DNA from: Pelagomonas calceolata
Lineage: Eukaryota; Sar; Pelagophyceae; Pelagomonadales; Pelagomonadaceae
Length of the DNA stretch: 64,000 bases
Direction: 5' to 3'
Assembly (NCBI GenBank): GCA_918797485.1
Contig: CAKKNE010000004.1
Span: 3,472,001-3,536,000, forward strand
Below, in pieces: positions 18,482 to 28,430 of this stretch (its first letter is position 1; every line of letters begins with the position of its first letter). Made by a program: the position numbers and the translations under genes. The notes beneath the pieces were generated by a model, which was given only the letters and a program-made list of their open reading frames with translations, was not told the DNA's origin and ran no database searches.

Positions 18482-20557
18482 TCACGCGGCGAGGACGAGC
18501 ACGAGGAGCGCGGCGCTGACGCCTGAGAGGCGGTGGGCGGCGTCGACAGTGCGGGTTGCGGTCGGAGCCACGGTCGGAGCCACGGTCGGAGCCACGGTCG
18601 GCCGGGGCGTTGGAAACGGACAGTCCACGCCTTGGCGCATCACGCCGCACGATGTCGACGCGCACTTGGTGCCGGCAAACGCGTCTTGAAAGGTGAGGCT
18701 GCCGTCCCCATCGGCAAACTCAACGTCGTCGTCGACGCACCAGCCGAGGTCCTGGTCGAAGGACGTGGCGCTGTGGAACATGTAGCTCATGTCCGTGACG
18801 CTGTCGACCGTCCAACCACTAATGTCTTGGTCGAAGGCAATGGCGGCAGCGAACATCCCTATCATGTCCGTAACGCCCGCGGTATTCCACGCGCCTATGT
18901 CTTCGTTGAAGGACGAGGTCTCCTGGAACATATCAGCCATGTTCTTGACGCTAGAGGTATCCCACGCGCCTACGTCCTGGTTAAAGGCCAAGGCACCGTT
19001 GAACAAGCCCCCCATGTGCGTGACACTGTCGACCGCCCAATCACCGATGTCCTGGTTGAAGGACGAGGAACCGTAGAACATCCCGTACATGGTCTTGACG
19101 CCGGAGGTATCCCACGCGCCGATGTCCTCGTTGAAGGTATTCGCAGATGCCGGAAGCACGCAGGAATCACATTCGGGGCAGGGTTCATCATCATCCTCGT
19201 CCATCCAATCCTGCCGCGCACAAAACAGCCACGACATGTCCGTCACCCCCGATGTCTCCCACGTCGAGATGTGGCCGTACGTCGACTCGGCGGCCGTCGC
19301 GTCCGAGAACCACGCCGCGACTGCCGTTCGAATGTGACTATCGGTCATGACGTAGCCCGTGGGGCGCGGCGTCGGTGCGGGGACGCAGTTGCTGCTTTGC
19401 ACGACACCGCACGACGTCGACTCACACGCGGCGCCAGTAAACGCCTCTTCGAAAGCCTCTTCGAAATCCACGTCGTCGTCAACGCACCAGCCGAGGTCCT
19501 GGTTAAAGGCCAGGGCTTCCATGAACATCTCTTCCATGCTCATGACGCTGTGGACCGCCCAACCACCGATGTCTTGGTTAAAAGACGTGGCTTCGGCGAA
19601 CATCCCGCCCATGTCCTTGACGTTGGAAACGGGCCAGTTGCCGATGTCCTGGTTGAACGACGAGGCGTAGCCGAACATTTCGCCCATAGACGTGACGCTG
19701 TGGACCGCCCAACCACCAATGTCCTGGTCGAAGGCCGAGGCGCCGCGGAACATCTCGTGCATATCCGTGACGCTGCGGACCGCCCAACCACCGATGTCTC
19801 GGTTAAACGACGAGGCCTCGTTGAACATCCCGTACATGGTCTTGACGCCGGAGGTATCCCACGCGCCGATGTCCTGGTTAAAGGCGGAGGCGCCGTGGAA
19901 CATCCAGTCCATCCTTGTGACGCCAGAGGTATCCCATGGGCCGATGTCCTCGTCGAAGGACGACGTCGACGATAAGACGCAGTCATCATAGCACCCGTCG
20001 CCATTCGCGCAGTCCTCAATCATCCAATCAGCACGCACGCAAAACAACCATGACATGTCCGTCACCCCCGATGTCTCCCACGTCGAGATGTGGCCGTACG
20101 TCGCCGCTGCGGCCGTCGCGTCCGAGAACCACGCCGCGACGGCCGTTTTTAAGTTGCTGTCGGTCATGACGTAGCCCGAGAGCACGCGCCGCTGCTCGTA
20201 GTGCCGCTGCTCGTAGTTTGATATCGCAGCCACGTCGCGGTCGCCCGCGGGCGCCGCGGCGGACTGGGAGCCCAGGATGGGGCTGCTCAATCTATGATGC
20301 TGCGCGGCTGCCCGTGAGCCCACGCGCCGCTGCTCGTAGTTTGATATCGCAGCCACGTCGCGGTCGCCCGCGGGCGCCGCGGCGGGCTGGGAGCCCAGGC
20401 TCCAGGTGGGGCTGCTCAATCTAATTATGGGGCTGCGCTGCGCGGCGGCCTGTATGCCTAGTACCGCCAGGGCTGCGAAGGATGGAAACATTCGTGCGTT
20501 TCTTGCTGCTGTTGCTAGTCTCTGCGTTAGGACAGCTGTTGGGATCCTTGGTGTCAT
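18482..20557 (-). CDS. DUF285 (BspA-like) repeat surface protein
   Basis: Predicted 691-aa protein with a signal peptide ([19 protein letters not shown]). It contains two copies of a module, each opening [23 protein letters not shown], then [19 protein letters not shown] and runs of the 26-residue DUF285 repeat ([20 protein letters not shown]), each ending with a Cys-containing LGWCVDDDV unit. A TVAP-repeat stalk and a C-terminal hydrophobic tail ([15 protein letters not shown]) suggest a GPI anchor or single helix. The N terminus carries a tandem duplication ([19 protein letters not shown] twice). Such proteins are expanded in several marine protists; adhesion is inferred. Confidence 0.82.
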   Translation of the reverse strand: MTPRIPTAVLTQRLATAARNARMFPSFAALAVLGIQAAAQRSPIIRLSSPTWSLGSQPAAAPAGDRDVAAISNYEQRRVGSRAAAQHHRLSSPILGSQSAAAPAGDRDVAAISNYEQRHYEQRRVLSGYVMTDSNLKTAVAAWFSDATAAAATYGHISTWETSGVTDMSWLFCVRADWMIEDCANGDGCYDDCVLSSTSSFDEDIGPWDTSGVTRMDWMFHGASAFNQDIGAWDTSGVKTMYGMFNEASSFNRDIGGWAVRSVTDMHEMFRGASAFDQDIGGWAVHSVTSMGEMFGYASSFNQDIGNWPVSNVKDMGGMFAEATSFNQDIGGWAVHSVMSMEEMFMEALAFNQDLGWCVDDDVDFEEAFEEAFTGAACESTSCGVVQSSNCVPAPTPRPTGYVMTDSHIRTAVAAWFSDATAAESTYGHISTWETSGVTDMSWLFCARQDWMDEDDDEPCPECDSCVLPASANTFNEDIGAWDTSGVKTMYGMFYGSSSFNQDIGDWAVDSVTHMGGLFNGALAFNQDVGAWDTSSVKNMADMFQETSSFNEDIGAWNTAGVTDMIGMFAAAIAFDQDISGWTVDSVTDMSYMFHSATSFDQDLGWCVDDDVEFADGDGSLTFQDAFAGTKCASTSCGVMRQGVDCPFPTPRPTVAPTVAPTVAPTATRTVDAAHRLSGVSAALLVLVLAA
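20216..20400 (-). repeat. direct repeat in the DUF285 gene, N-terminal region
   Basis: About 60 bp repeated at 20216-20276 and 20338-20400 (both starting TTTGATATCGCAGCCACG), coding for two copies of [19 protein letters not shown]. Confidence 0.8.
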
Positions 20558-20661
20558 CTGACGCCTCTATGTGTCCGGGTCCAGTAAGGTTGTAAGGGTG
20601 GGCGCACGCATGCAACCGGTGCGAACGAGGTCATTTGCGCGATCTTTTTTTGCGGCATCGA

Positions 20662-20682
20662 GCTAGCGGTGTAAGACACTAG
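20662..20682 (-). promoter_or_regulatory. 24-bp motif, copy e (shortened)
   Basis: GCTAGCGGTGTAAGACACTAG, missing about three bases of the variable centre. It lies 105 bp upstream of the DUF285 start and 230 bp upstream of the WD40 start. Confidence 0.7.
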
Positions 20683-20864
20683 AATGCTATTTTTGGTGCG
20701 GCGTTTTTTGCACGCCGGCATCGCGAGCACAAGGATCGTGCGTGCGGAAAAGCCCTAGGAACTAGTACCCTCCTTCACATCTGGCAGCTGCCAGGAGAAG
20801 CGCGCGAACCTCGATCATTGGAAAGCATCTGACTTGCCAGTTGATTCTAAAACACAACCGCAAG

Positions 20865-20902
20865 AGCCAAAACAAACACAAGAAGCCAAAACAAACACAA
20901 GA
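20865..20902 (+). repeat. 19-bp tandem repeat in the WD40 5' leader
   Basis: Two perfect copies of AGCCAAAACAAACACAAGA immediately upstream of the WD40 start codon; an A-rich, G-poor leader in an otherwise GC-rich locus. Confidence 0.8.
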
Positions 20903-20911
20903 GAGCCAGAG

Positions 20912-22515
20912 ATGTCGGAGCAGGCCGAGGGCTGGCACACCGACGCGAGCGGCCTGCGCGTCAAGAAGTGGGACCCGCACCGCGAGACGCGGCGGCGCGG
21001 CTACGAGCGGCAGCTGCAGCAGCACCAGGTGCGGCGGCTCGAGGGCGCGACGCCGTCGTCCTACGCCTCGAACCAGCCGGGCACGCTCGCGGCGCGCGGC
21101 GCCGCCGCGCGCGCCAAGGCGCAGCAGTCGCGGGACGCGCGCGTGGGCCGCGCGAAGAAGTTCAACGACCGCCACGCGGAGGCGCTCGTGCGGCGTCAGA
21201 AGCAGGGCGCCGCGGCGTCGCACCGCGAGAACGACCGCTACATGGCCGACTTCCGCGACGCGTACGGCCTCGCGGCGCCGGCCGAGCCGGCCGGCGGCCC
21301 GCGCGGCGCGGCCTGCGCCTTCTCGCGCGCGCGCGTCGCGTCGTGGGGCAATCGAGAGGTCGACGCGGCCGCGGCCGACGCGTTCCGGCGGGGCCCGCGC
21401 GACCCGCGCGGCGCGCTCGTCGACTGCAGCGACCGGCCGCTCCTCGCGATGTCCGTGTCGGACGACGGCGCCGACGTCGTCGCGGGCGGCGCGGACCACG
21501 CGGCCCACGGCGTCGACGTGGCGCGCGCCGGCGCCAGGCCCCAGCGCCAGTACCACGGCAAGGCGCGCGGCCACCACGAGTGGGTGACGGGCGTCGCGCA
21601 CTGCGGCGGCCGGAGCGTCGCGACGTGCGGCGCCGACGGGCGGCTCTGCCTCTGGCGCTCGCCGCACGCGTGCGAGGAGCTCGTCACCGCGGACGGCGCG
21701 GCGTCGCTCTCCGTGCTGCTGGCCGACGCCGCGCGGCCGCAGCTCCTCCTGGCGGCGGGCTACGACGGCACGGCGCGGCTCTTCGACGTCGGCGGGCGGC
21801 GCGCGCGCGAGGCGGGCCGGCTGGCGCCCGGCGGCGGCGCCGGCCGCGCGCCGGTCCTCTGCGCCGCCTGGGACCGGGAGGCCTGCGGCCTCGGCGACCG
21901 CGACGGCCGCGTGCTCGTCTACGACCTCGCGACCTGCTCGCGGACGCGGCTCCTCCGGCTCCCAGCGGCGTTTGCGCGATGCCGCGCACGCGACTCACCG
22001 GTCGCTTTCCACCGCGCAGGCCCCACGAGGAGGCGGGCCACTGCGTCGCGCTCTGCGCGGTCGGCGACCGCCTCGTGAGCGGCCACCAGGACGGCCGCGT
22101 GCGGGGCTGGGACGCGCGCGACCGCGACGACCGGCCGGCCTGGACCGCGCCCGCGCACCGGGGCCGCGCCGGGGCCGGCGCGGCCTCGTGCGTCGCGGCG
22201 CTGGCGGACGACGCCCTCGTCGCGACGTGCGGCGCGGACCGGCGCGTCTGCGTCGTCGACCCGCGCGCGCCGGACGCGCCCGTCCACGCCTTCCGCGAGC
22301 ACCGCGACTTCCCCTACTGCCTCGCGACGCTCGGCGGGGACCTCATCTTCACGGGCGCCGGCGACGGCGCGCTGCTCTGCCACGACGTGCGCGGCGCCGG
22401 AAGCTGCGCGTGGGGCCTCGGCGCGGGCCTGAGCGCCGTGCGCTGCGTCGACGCGCGGCCGGGCCAGCTCGCCGCCGCGGGCGACGACGGCAACGTAATG
22501 GTCTGGGAGTTTTGA
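20912..22515 (+). CDS. WD40-repeat protein, one short intron
   Basis: Start MSEQAEGWHTDASGLRVKKWDPHRETRRRGYERQ at 20912; exons 20912-21969 and 22020-22515 give 517 aa. The N-terminal 150 residues are basic and helical. WD-like repeats follow (GHHEWVTGVAHCGGRSVATCGADGRLCLW; GHCVALCAVGDRLVSGHQDGRVRGWD; DDALVATCGADRRVCVVD; GAGDGALLCHDV; AAGDDGNVMVWEF). Splicing 21970-22019 is required to join the two frames (LPAA-PHEEAGHCV). It is a scaffold in an unknown complex. Extremely GC-rich at third positions. Confidence 0.8.
21970..22019 (+). mobile_element. 50-bp intron, decayed introner
   Basis: GTTTGCG donor, acceptor CCGCGCAG. Its 3' half, ACTCACCGGTCGCTTTCCAC, aligns with the introner 3' end ACTCACTGGTTGATTTCCAC, and CTCACCGGTCG also occurs in the NMD3 intron. 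TIRs and target duplication are no longer clear. An alternative GC donor at 21958 is also in frame. Confidence 0.65.
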
Positions 22516-22534
22516 ATTTCACACTACATACATA

Positions 22535-23403
22535 TCACATTACGTCCCCCCCTCCGTCGTCGAAGTCGAGCATGAAGTCCTGCGCGTCGACGAGCTCACC
22601 CGCGACGACGATCACGTCGGAGCCGTCCTCGACGTCGAGGTCGACGAGCGACTCGCCCACGAGCCGCGTCACCTCGCGCAGCTCGTACTCGTTCATCTCG
22701 CCCAGGACGCGGAACGAGAACACGCCGCGTACCTCGCGCGCGAACCTGTGTGGAAATCAACCAGTGAGTTAGGTTGCCCGACGGCCGCGTCAAGCGCCTC
22801 GCCGCCGCGGCGCCGAATTTCGTCTCCGTGAAATTTGATTTCCACACAGGCGCGATACGCGGCGTGGTCGGGTGACAAGCGCAGCACGAGCCGCGTCGGC
22901 GTCCCGCCGCAGACGTAGACGCCCTCCCAGGCGCCCGCGAGGGGTATTGACGCGTCGGCGGCCTCGTCGGCGTCGACGCGCTGGAGCGTGAACCGCGAGC
23001 AGGCCGCCATGATGTCACCTTCCCCATCAGTAATTTCGCCCGACAACGTACAGTTGTCCTCGAAGCGGCCCCGCAGCCCGACCGTGATCCAGCCCTCGGG
23101 CTGGTCGAGCCAGGCGCCGGCGACGAGCTCGAAGGCGCCCTCGGCGTCAGGCAGGTCGCCCCGCACCTCGAACGCGCCCTTGACGGCGTCCGCGCGGTCG
23201 CGGCCCTCCTCGAGGTGGGCCCGCACGACGCCGAGGAGCCGCTCGCGCCACGACGACGGCTTCGCCGCCGGCGCCGCATTTGTTGGTGGCCGCGCCGGCG
23301 CGCGGCCGTTGATTATTTCGCAGTCCGGGCCCGCGAGCGAGGTGCAGCGCTGTGTAGTTGCTTGTCGGAGGAGGAGGAGGAGGAGGGCTAGGGCGTGGCG
23401 CAT
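22535..23403 (-). CDS. secreted protein of unknown function, one introner
   Basis: Exons 23403-22859 and 22745-22535 give 251 aa. A strong signal peptide (ALALLLLLLRQATT) is followed by a predicted beta-rich domain with repeated aromatic/Gly strands (AEGAFELVAGAWLDQPEGWITVGL, LAGAWEGVYVCGGTPTRLVLRL) and, after splicing, FAREVRGVFSFRVLGEMNEYELREV with an acidic tail. The strand pattern recalls lipocalin-like sugar- or lipid-binding folds, but no family is recognised. Reading through the element would instead give a premature stop. Confidence 0.68.
22746..22858 (-). mobile_element. introner element E6 (intron, sense orientation)
   Basis: A 104-bp element (22746-22849) with perfect 15-bp TIRs. 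Host-sense duplications are GTATCGCGC (upstream, one inserted A) and GTTCGCGC (downstream). The donor is GT of the upstream copy. Its 3' end, CCTAACTCACTGGTTGAT, is shared with the corresponding end of E4. Confidence 0.88.
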
Positions 23404-24172
23404 GGTGCAGCTCTGGTGCAGCTGTGCACAGGCTCTGGTGTGATGGCCTCAGGGCTGCGGTGCGGATGCAGCCGTACGAAAAGTGATCTCCGCGTGCTCC
23501 GGAGGTACTTTGCAGGCCTCTAGGAGGCACGCAGACTCGTCGCAAAAGCCAGGCAAGCTAGCTATTGAGGCTCTAGCGGCAAAGCCGAACGACTACCGAG
23601 GGCGTAAGCTTTGCGATAAATCAAATTGCAATTCCTACGAATAGTCTCGTGTCGTGCGTCGAGACCCGTGTGACGGCCGCCCCCGCGTCGCCCTCGGCGC
23701 GAGGGCGCAATGCTGTGTTCTCGTCTCCGTCGCTTGGGCCCGGGGAAGGACGGGCCGCTTGTAGGAATCGCCAGGGAGTTGTTTTTCGGCCGAGGGAGGA
23801 GGTACTAAGACGCCGGACGCGCGGCGCGCCCAGCATGCCCAAAAACGCCAGTTTGCTAGATTCGTCCGGTTGGGCGGAGCAATAGGCTGCGGCAGGGGTG
23901 TTCCCACGGCTCCTAGACACCCCAGAAGGCAGCTGAAAGCTGATGACGACGGCCACGCGCAGCTGTAGAGGACGTCTATCTACAACCCCGGCTAACCTGG
24001 GCCCGTCACCACCCCCGTGCGGCTTGCTGGTTGCAATCTTTGCCGACGGACGCAGCGTGTTGGCGAGCGTCGCGTCGCGGGACGCCAGCTTCGGAGTCTC
24101 GGATCCAGCCTCGCTCATAGCCCCAAAACAGCGCCGCGGCACGCCCGTGGCGCCCCCAAACGGGACCCAGAC
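23404..24172. promoter_or_regulatory. divergent spacer without a recognised gene
   Basis: A 769-bp spacer between a secreted unknown and the sigma factor. A minus-strand frame (23621-24202) overlaps the sigma start and lacks protein-like features. A poorly matching palindrome (GCTAGC...GCTCTAGCGG near 23556-23579) may be a decayed 24-bp motif; I do not count it. Confidence 0.4.
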
Positions 24173-25315
24173 ATGCCGCGACCCGGCAGACGACGACGGC
24201 ATACTCCCACAACAGCCCTCCTGCTCCTAGCAACAAAAACCGCCGCGTCGACGCTCTCGCTCCGGCCCAAAACAACAATCAAGCCGCAGATTAATATTGT
24301 GGACTACCCGCCGGCGCCGCCGGACCCGACGGACTTTAGTTTTGATTATGACGCCGCCGAGGCCGCGGCGAACGCGCCCCGTTTATTAACCAAGGACGAG
24401 GAGGTCGCGCTCGCGCGGTCGGTCCAAAGATTACGCCGGTTGGAAGACGTGCGCAGCGCGCTGGCGCACGGCACGGGGCGCACGGAGGAGCAGGTGCCGG
24501 ACTTCGAGTGGGCCCAGACGCTGGGCGTGGACTTTGAGTACCTCAGCGCCGAGAAGCAGCGCGGCGCCGCGGCGCGCGCGACGCTAACCCAGGCGAACCT
24601 GAGATTGGTAGTGAGCATCGCGAAGCGCTACCGGTTCTGCGGGTTAGATAGGGAGGACCTGCTCCAGGAGGGCGCCTTCGGCCTGTCGCGCGCCGTCGAG
24701 CGCTTCGACCCGGAGCGCGGCTTTCGCTTCTCGACCTACGCGACGTTCTGGATCCGCCAGGCGGCGCTAAGAGCGCTGGCCGAGCAGAGCCGGGTCATCC
24801 GCTTGCCCGCTCATGTCCACGACCAGCTCGCTTCTCTGAGAAAGGCGTCGCGCGCGCTCCAGTCCGAACTGGGCCGGGACGCGTCGACGGACGAGCTCGC
24901 GGACCACCTCTCGGCGTCGGCGGAAAAGGTCGATTTCTTGCGGCGCTGCGAGCAGCAGGACCCGCAGTCCCTCGAGGCGGCGCGCCAGGTGAATAGAGGT
25001 AAGGGTTCCATGGCGAGCAACCAAAACGGTAACGCGCCGAACTTCGCCGAGCTCCTCGCCGACCAGACGCCGGCGCCGGAGCAGGTCGTGGAACAGGCGC
25101 ACCGCTACGAGCGCGTGACGAAGCTTTTCGACAGCGCGCTGACGGCGCGCGAGCGCGACGTCCTCGGCATGACGTTCGGGCTCGGCGGCCGCGCGCCGCT
25201 GTCGAAAACGAAGATCGCGGAGCTGCTCCGCGTCTCGCGCGAGCGCGTCCGCCAGATCGAGGTCCGCGCGCTCGGAAAGCTCCGCTCGCACGTCCGCGAG
25301 CCGCGTGCCGCCTAA
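24173..25315 (+). CDS. plastid sigma-70 factor
   Basis: Predicted 380-aa protein. The N terminus (MPRPGRRRRHTPTTALLLLATKTAAS) is consistent with plastid targeting. Sigma regions are clear: region 2 (TQANLRLVVSIAKRYRFCGLDREDLLQEGAFGLSRAVERFDPERGFRFSTYATFWIRQAALRAL), region 3 (LPAHVHDQLASLRKA) and region 4 with the helix-turn-helix (LSKTKIAELLRVSRERVRQIEVRALGKLR). It would direct plastid-encoded RNA polymerase. A bacterial origin of the contig is ruled out by the surrounding intron-containing eukaryotic genes. The frame opens upstream, but 24173 is the first ATG giving a leader directly before the conserved part. Confidence 0.88.
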   Translation: MPRPGRRRRHTPTTALLLLATKTAASTLSLRPKTTIKPQINIVDYPPAPPDPTDFSFDYDAAEAAANAPRLLTKDEEVALARSVQRLRRLEDVRSALAHGTGRTEEQVPDFEWAQTLGVDFEYLSAEKQRGAAARATLTQANLRLVVSIAKRYRFCGLDREDLLQEGAFGLSRAVERFDPERGFRFSTYATFWIRQAALRALAEQSRVIRLPAHVHDQLASLRKASRALQSELGRDASTDELADHLSASAEKVDFLRRCEQQDPQSLEAARQVNRGKGSMASNQNGNAPNFAELLADQTPAPEQVVEQAHRYERVTKLFDSALTARERDVLGMTFGLGGRAPLSKTKIAELLRVSRERVRQIEVRALGKLRSHVREPRAA

Positions 25316-25352
25316 CAATTCTAGTAGTTCTCTCGCGTCGATGGCGTCGCAA

Positions 25353-26603
25353 TCACAAAACACTTACACGCGCCTCGACGCCGAGGTCGCCAGATACGTG
25401 CGAAAAGACGAGGGCAGCGTTCGTCCCGCCGAAGCCGCTCGACGTCGAGAGCGCCACGCGCAGGTCCCGGCGCGTCGCCTCCACGACGAGCGTCACGCGC
25501 GCCGACGTGGGCAGCGGCGCCGCGAGGTGCGCCGTCGCCGGCGCGAGGCCGTCTCTCAGGGCCAGGACCGCGAAGCAGGCCTCGAGCGCGCCCGCCGCGC
25601 CGAGCAGGTGGCCCGTCGCGCCCTTCGTCGACGCCACGAGCGCGTCGTCGCCGCGCCGCCCTTCGAGCAAAGCCTCGAGCGCCGCGAGCTCGGCCGCGTC
25701 GCCGGCGGGCGTGCCGGCCGCGTGCGCGTTGACGTGGTCGATCAGGTCAGGCTCAAAGTTGGCGTCGCCCAGCGCGGCGCGCGCGGCCCTCAACACGCCC
25801 GCGCCGTCCGGCGGCGGCGCTGACATGTGCACGGCGTCGCCGCCGAGGCCGTAGCCCCGCAGCTCCGCGTAGGCGCGCGCGCCGCGGCGCGCCGCGCTCG
25901 CCGCGTCCTCGAGCACGAGCACGGCGGCGCCCTCGCCGAGCACGAAGCCGCTCCGCGCGGCGTCGAAGGGCCGCGCGGCGCCGTCGCGCGAGAGCGCGCC
26001 CATGCGCGCGAAGCCCCGGAGCGCGACCTCGTCGACGCACGCCTCAGCGCCGCCGCAGAGGGCGACGTCGCAGTCCCCGCGCTGGACGAGGCGGAACGCG
26101 TCGCCCACGGCCTGGGCCCCGGCGGCGCACGCCGCGGCCGACGTCTGCACGGGGCCCGCGCAGGCGTGCTCGAGGGACACGGCGCCGGCCGCCGTGTTGC
26201 AGAGCGCGCGCGGCACGAAGAACGGCGAGAGCTTCTTGCCTTCGGCGACGCGGTGCGCCGCGTCGACGATGTCGCCCAGGCCGCCGACGCCCGACGCGAT
26301 CGACGCGCCGCGCCGCGCCGGCGCGTGGGCCTCGAGGCCGCCGGCGTCGCGGACCGCCTCGGCGGCCGCGCGGAGCGCCAGCGCGACGACCCGCGCCTTC
26401 TCCCGCTTCTCGTCGAGCGCCAGGTCGCCGCAGCGCGCCGCGACGAACGACGCGCCGTCGATGTCGAACCGTGCTGCCGCCGACTCGCCGCGCTGCGCGC
26501 GCCGCCAGCTCTCCGCGGCGGTCCCGCCGAGCGGCGACGCGCAGCCGAGCCCCGTCACGACGACGCGGCGCAGCGGCTGGTGGAGGCGTGGTGGGGGCAG
26601 CAT
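25353..26603 (-). CDS. 3-oxoacyl-ACP synthase (KAS II / FabF type)
   Basis: Predicted 416-aa condensing enzyme of type II fatty-acid synthesis. The start VVVTGLGCASPLGG is typical. The nucleophile Cys lies in SAAACAAGAQAVGDA, the two His in DHVNAHAAGTPAGDAAE and STKGATGHLLGAAGALEA (with the Lys), and the C-terminal glycine loop in GFGGTNAALVF. All catalytic residues are present. The N-terminal extension is short (about 10 residues), so a mitochondrial or cytosolic location, or an upstream targeting exon, is possible; a plastid leader is not obvious. Convergent with the sigma factor, 37 bp apart. Confidence 0.88.
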   Translation of the reverse strand: MLPPPRLHQPLRRVVVTGLGCASPLGGTAAESWRRAQRGESAAARFDIDGASFVAARCGDLALDEKREKARVVALALRAAAEAVRDAGGLEAHAPARRGASIASGVGGLGDIVDAAHRVAEGKKLSPFFVPRALCNTAAGAVSLEHACAGPVQTSAAACAAGAQAVGDAFRLVQRGDCDVALCGGAEACVDEVALRGFARMGALSRDGAARPFDAARSGFVLGEGAAVLVLEDAASAARRGARAYAELRGYGLGGDAVHMSAPPPDGAGVLRAARAALGDANFEPDLIDHVNAHAAGTPAGDAAELAALEALLEGRRGDDALVASTKGATGHLLGAAGALEACFAVLALRDGLAPATAHLAAPLPTSARVTLVVEATRRDLRVALSTSSGFGGTNAALVFSHVSGDLGVEARVSVL

Positions 26604-26715
26604 TGCTCGTTTTTGCAGTCTGCAGGCGTGCAGCGATGGTGTTGCACTCTGCGGTTCCTCCGCTAGCTGTAAATCAACAAATGCGATGCGCGGCTCGAGC
26701 CAAAGGGTGGTGCTT

Positions 26716-26740
26716 GCTAGTGCCTTACAGGACGCTAGCT
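26716..26740 (+). promoter_or_regulatory. 24-bp motif, copy f
   Basis: GCTAGTGCCTTACA-GGA-CGCTAGCT. It sits between divergent starts: 113 bp from 26603 (minus) and 146 bp from 26886 (plus). Confidence 0.75.
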
Positions 26741-26885
26741 ACGGAGCGCTTCAAGTCACTTTTTACGCTGCATTGCTGCAATCAGAGATTACGCGGAGGC
26801 TTCGAATCCTTGCTCGCAGCGGTGCAGACCACGCGCTGCACATCAGCAAGCTCAAGCTTAACACTTGGTGCCAAGCTAGGCTGCA

Positions 26886-27989
26886 ATGGCGGCTGCAAGG
26901 CCCTGCAAGCTGCTGCTAGCAATCGCCGCAGCGGCGCAGGCCACGACCTGGGGCGGCTTAAGGAATCAAGGCAACACCTGCTACCTCAACAGCCTGCTCC
27001 AGACGCTGTTCCATGTGCCGGCGCTCCGGTCGGACGTGCTGGGCCGGCCGGCGGAGCCGCGCGGATTGATGAAGCGGCTGCGGACGGCGCCGCGGCCGGC
27101 GCGCGCCCTGGCGGACGTCTTCAAACGGCTGGCGCAGAACGCGACGGCGCAGACGCGCGGCCTCACGCGCGCGCTCGGCGTGAGCGGCCTGCAGCAGCAG
27201 GACGCGCAGGAGTACCTGCGATTGCTGGTCGGCGAGTTGTGCGAGGACGCGGCGCTCGGGGATCGCGTGCGGAGCTGCTACGAGGGCCGCGCGGAGAATT
27301 TCCTCGAGGCCACCGACGCCGAGGCCGAGCGCCTGGGCGAGCGGCCGGCCAAAATTCGCGAGGAGGCCTTCCTGGACGTGTCGCTGGACGTGGAGGCGGA
27401 GGACGGCACCGTGGAGGGGGCCCTCCAGCGCTACCTCGAACCCGAAATTCTGGACGGCGAGAACCGGTGGGCGTCGCCGGCCGGGCGCTGCGCCGCGCGC
27501 AAGGGCGTCCGGTTCGCGCGGCTGCCTTCAGTAATTGTGCTCCACCTCAAGCGCTTCGCCTACGACTACATGCGGGACGAGGTACAAAAGAAAGGCGCGC
27601 CGCTGCGCGTGCCCTTCCGGCTGCCGGCGGCGGCCTTCGAGCGCGCCGCGCCCGTGGAAGAGCCGGAGGAGGGCGAGGAAGCCGTCGCGCCGGCCGGCGC
27701 CGAAGAAGCGCCGCCAGACGACGACCGGGACCCGTACCTGCTCCACGCCGTCGTCGTGCACGTCGGCGGCGGCCGCGGCGGCCACTACTACGCGTACGTC
27801 GACCCGCTGCTCGACGGCCGCTGGGTCAAGTTCGACGACGACCGCGTCTCCGCCGCCGACGCGCGCGTCGTCGCCGCGGAGGCGGCCGGCGCCGAGCTCG
27901 GCGGCGGGAACTCGGTCGGGGCCTACCTCCTCCAGTACGTGCGCGCGTCCGCGGCGCCGCGGCTCGGGCTGCGCGGGGTCGAGCTTTAG
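26886..27989 (+). CDS. ubiquitin-specific protease (C19) with an N-terminal leader
   Basis: Predicted 367-aa USP. The Cys box is GLRNQGNTCYLNSLLQTLF (Cys about residue 32), followed by QQQDAQEYLRLL, VIVLHLKRF and the His box GGHYYAYVD. The usual zinc-ribbon cysteines appear reduced. Unusually, the catalytic domain is preceded only by a hydrophobic leader (KLLLAIAAAAQA) that looks like a signal peptide. In secondary-plastid algae a deubiquitinase works in the periplastidal compartment with the SELMA import machinery, so a plastid-surrounding location is a reasonable inference; secretory entry would otherwise be odd for a USP. Confidence 0.85.
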   Translation: MAAARPCKLLLAIAAAAQATTWGGLRNQGNTCYLNSLLQTLFHVPALRSDVLGRPAEPRGLMKRLRTAPRPARALADVFKRLAQNATAQTRGLTRALGVSGLQQQDAQEYLRLLVGELCEDAALGDRVRSCYEGRAENFLEATDAEAERLGERPAKIREEAFLDVSLDVEAEDGTVEGALQRYLEPEILDGENRWASPAGRCAARKGVRFARLPSVIVLHLKRFAYDYMRDEVQKKGAPLRVPFRLPAAAFERAAPVEEPEEGEEAVAPAGAEEAPPDDDRDPYLLHAVVVHVGGGRGGHYYAYVDPLLDGRWVKFDDDRVSAADARVVAAEAAGAELGGGNSVGAYLLQYVRASAAPRLGLRGVEL

Positions 27990-28430
27990 TTTCATTTACT
28001 TTGTAATGCTCGGTCTCGTTAGTCTACTGTTACGGTGCTAGGACTAGTGGGCGGAGCCCCTCGGTCTCGTCGTCGTCGTCGCGCGGGTGCGCCTTTTTTC
28101 TTGGGTAGGCGTCGGCGACGCGGCCTATTCGTGGCCGCCGGACGTATCCGCTGTGTCCGGAGGGAAAGATGCCCGTATGCGCGTGGGGCGGCGCCGTCCT
28201 GTCACAGGGTTGATTTTGTAGCAGGGAGAGCCATTTTGGCAGTCGCCATACGAGCTTGTTGGCGTAACGCGCGGGTAGCACAGCTTTCGATTGCATCACG
28301 CAACATACCATCACTGCGCTCGAAAGCTGCAGTGATCGCCGCGACACCGCTAGGTAGTTGCCTGTGCCCAAAAAGGCTGTGCTTGCAGCAGTGCATCGCC
28401 GCGCGCGAAAAGAAATAAGCTAACGCAACG
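27990..28430. other. spacer with repeat R2
   Basis: A 441-bp tandem spacer. It has the R2 hairpin repeat near its left end (28030-28060); the rest shows no gene or 24-bp motif. Confidence 0.4.
28030..28060 (+). repeat. dispersed repeat R2, copy 1
   Basis: TTACGGTGCTAGGACTAGTG then GGCGGAGCCCC, including a GGGC-GGA-GCCC hairpin; 41 bp after the stop of the USP gene. Confidence 0.75.

Noticed and set aside
23621-24202. 193-codon minus-strand frame in the sigma factor promoter
   Set aside because: Ser/Arg/Ala-rich with no recognisable features and overlapping the sigma factor start.
24173-25315. Bacterial contamination suggested by a sigma-70 gene
   Set aside because: Surrounding genes are eukaryotic with introners, and plastid sigma factors are nuclear-encoded in algae.
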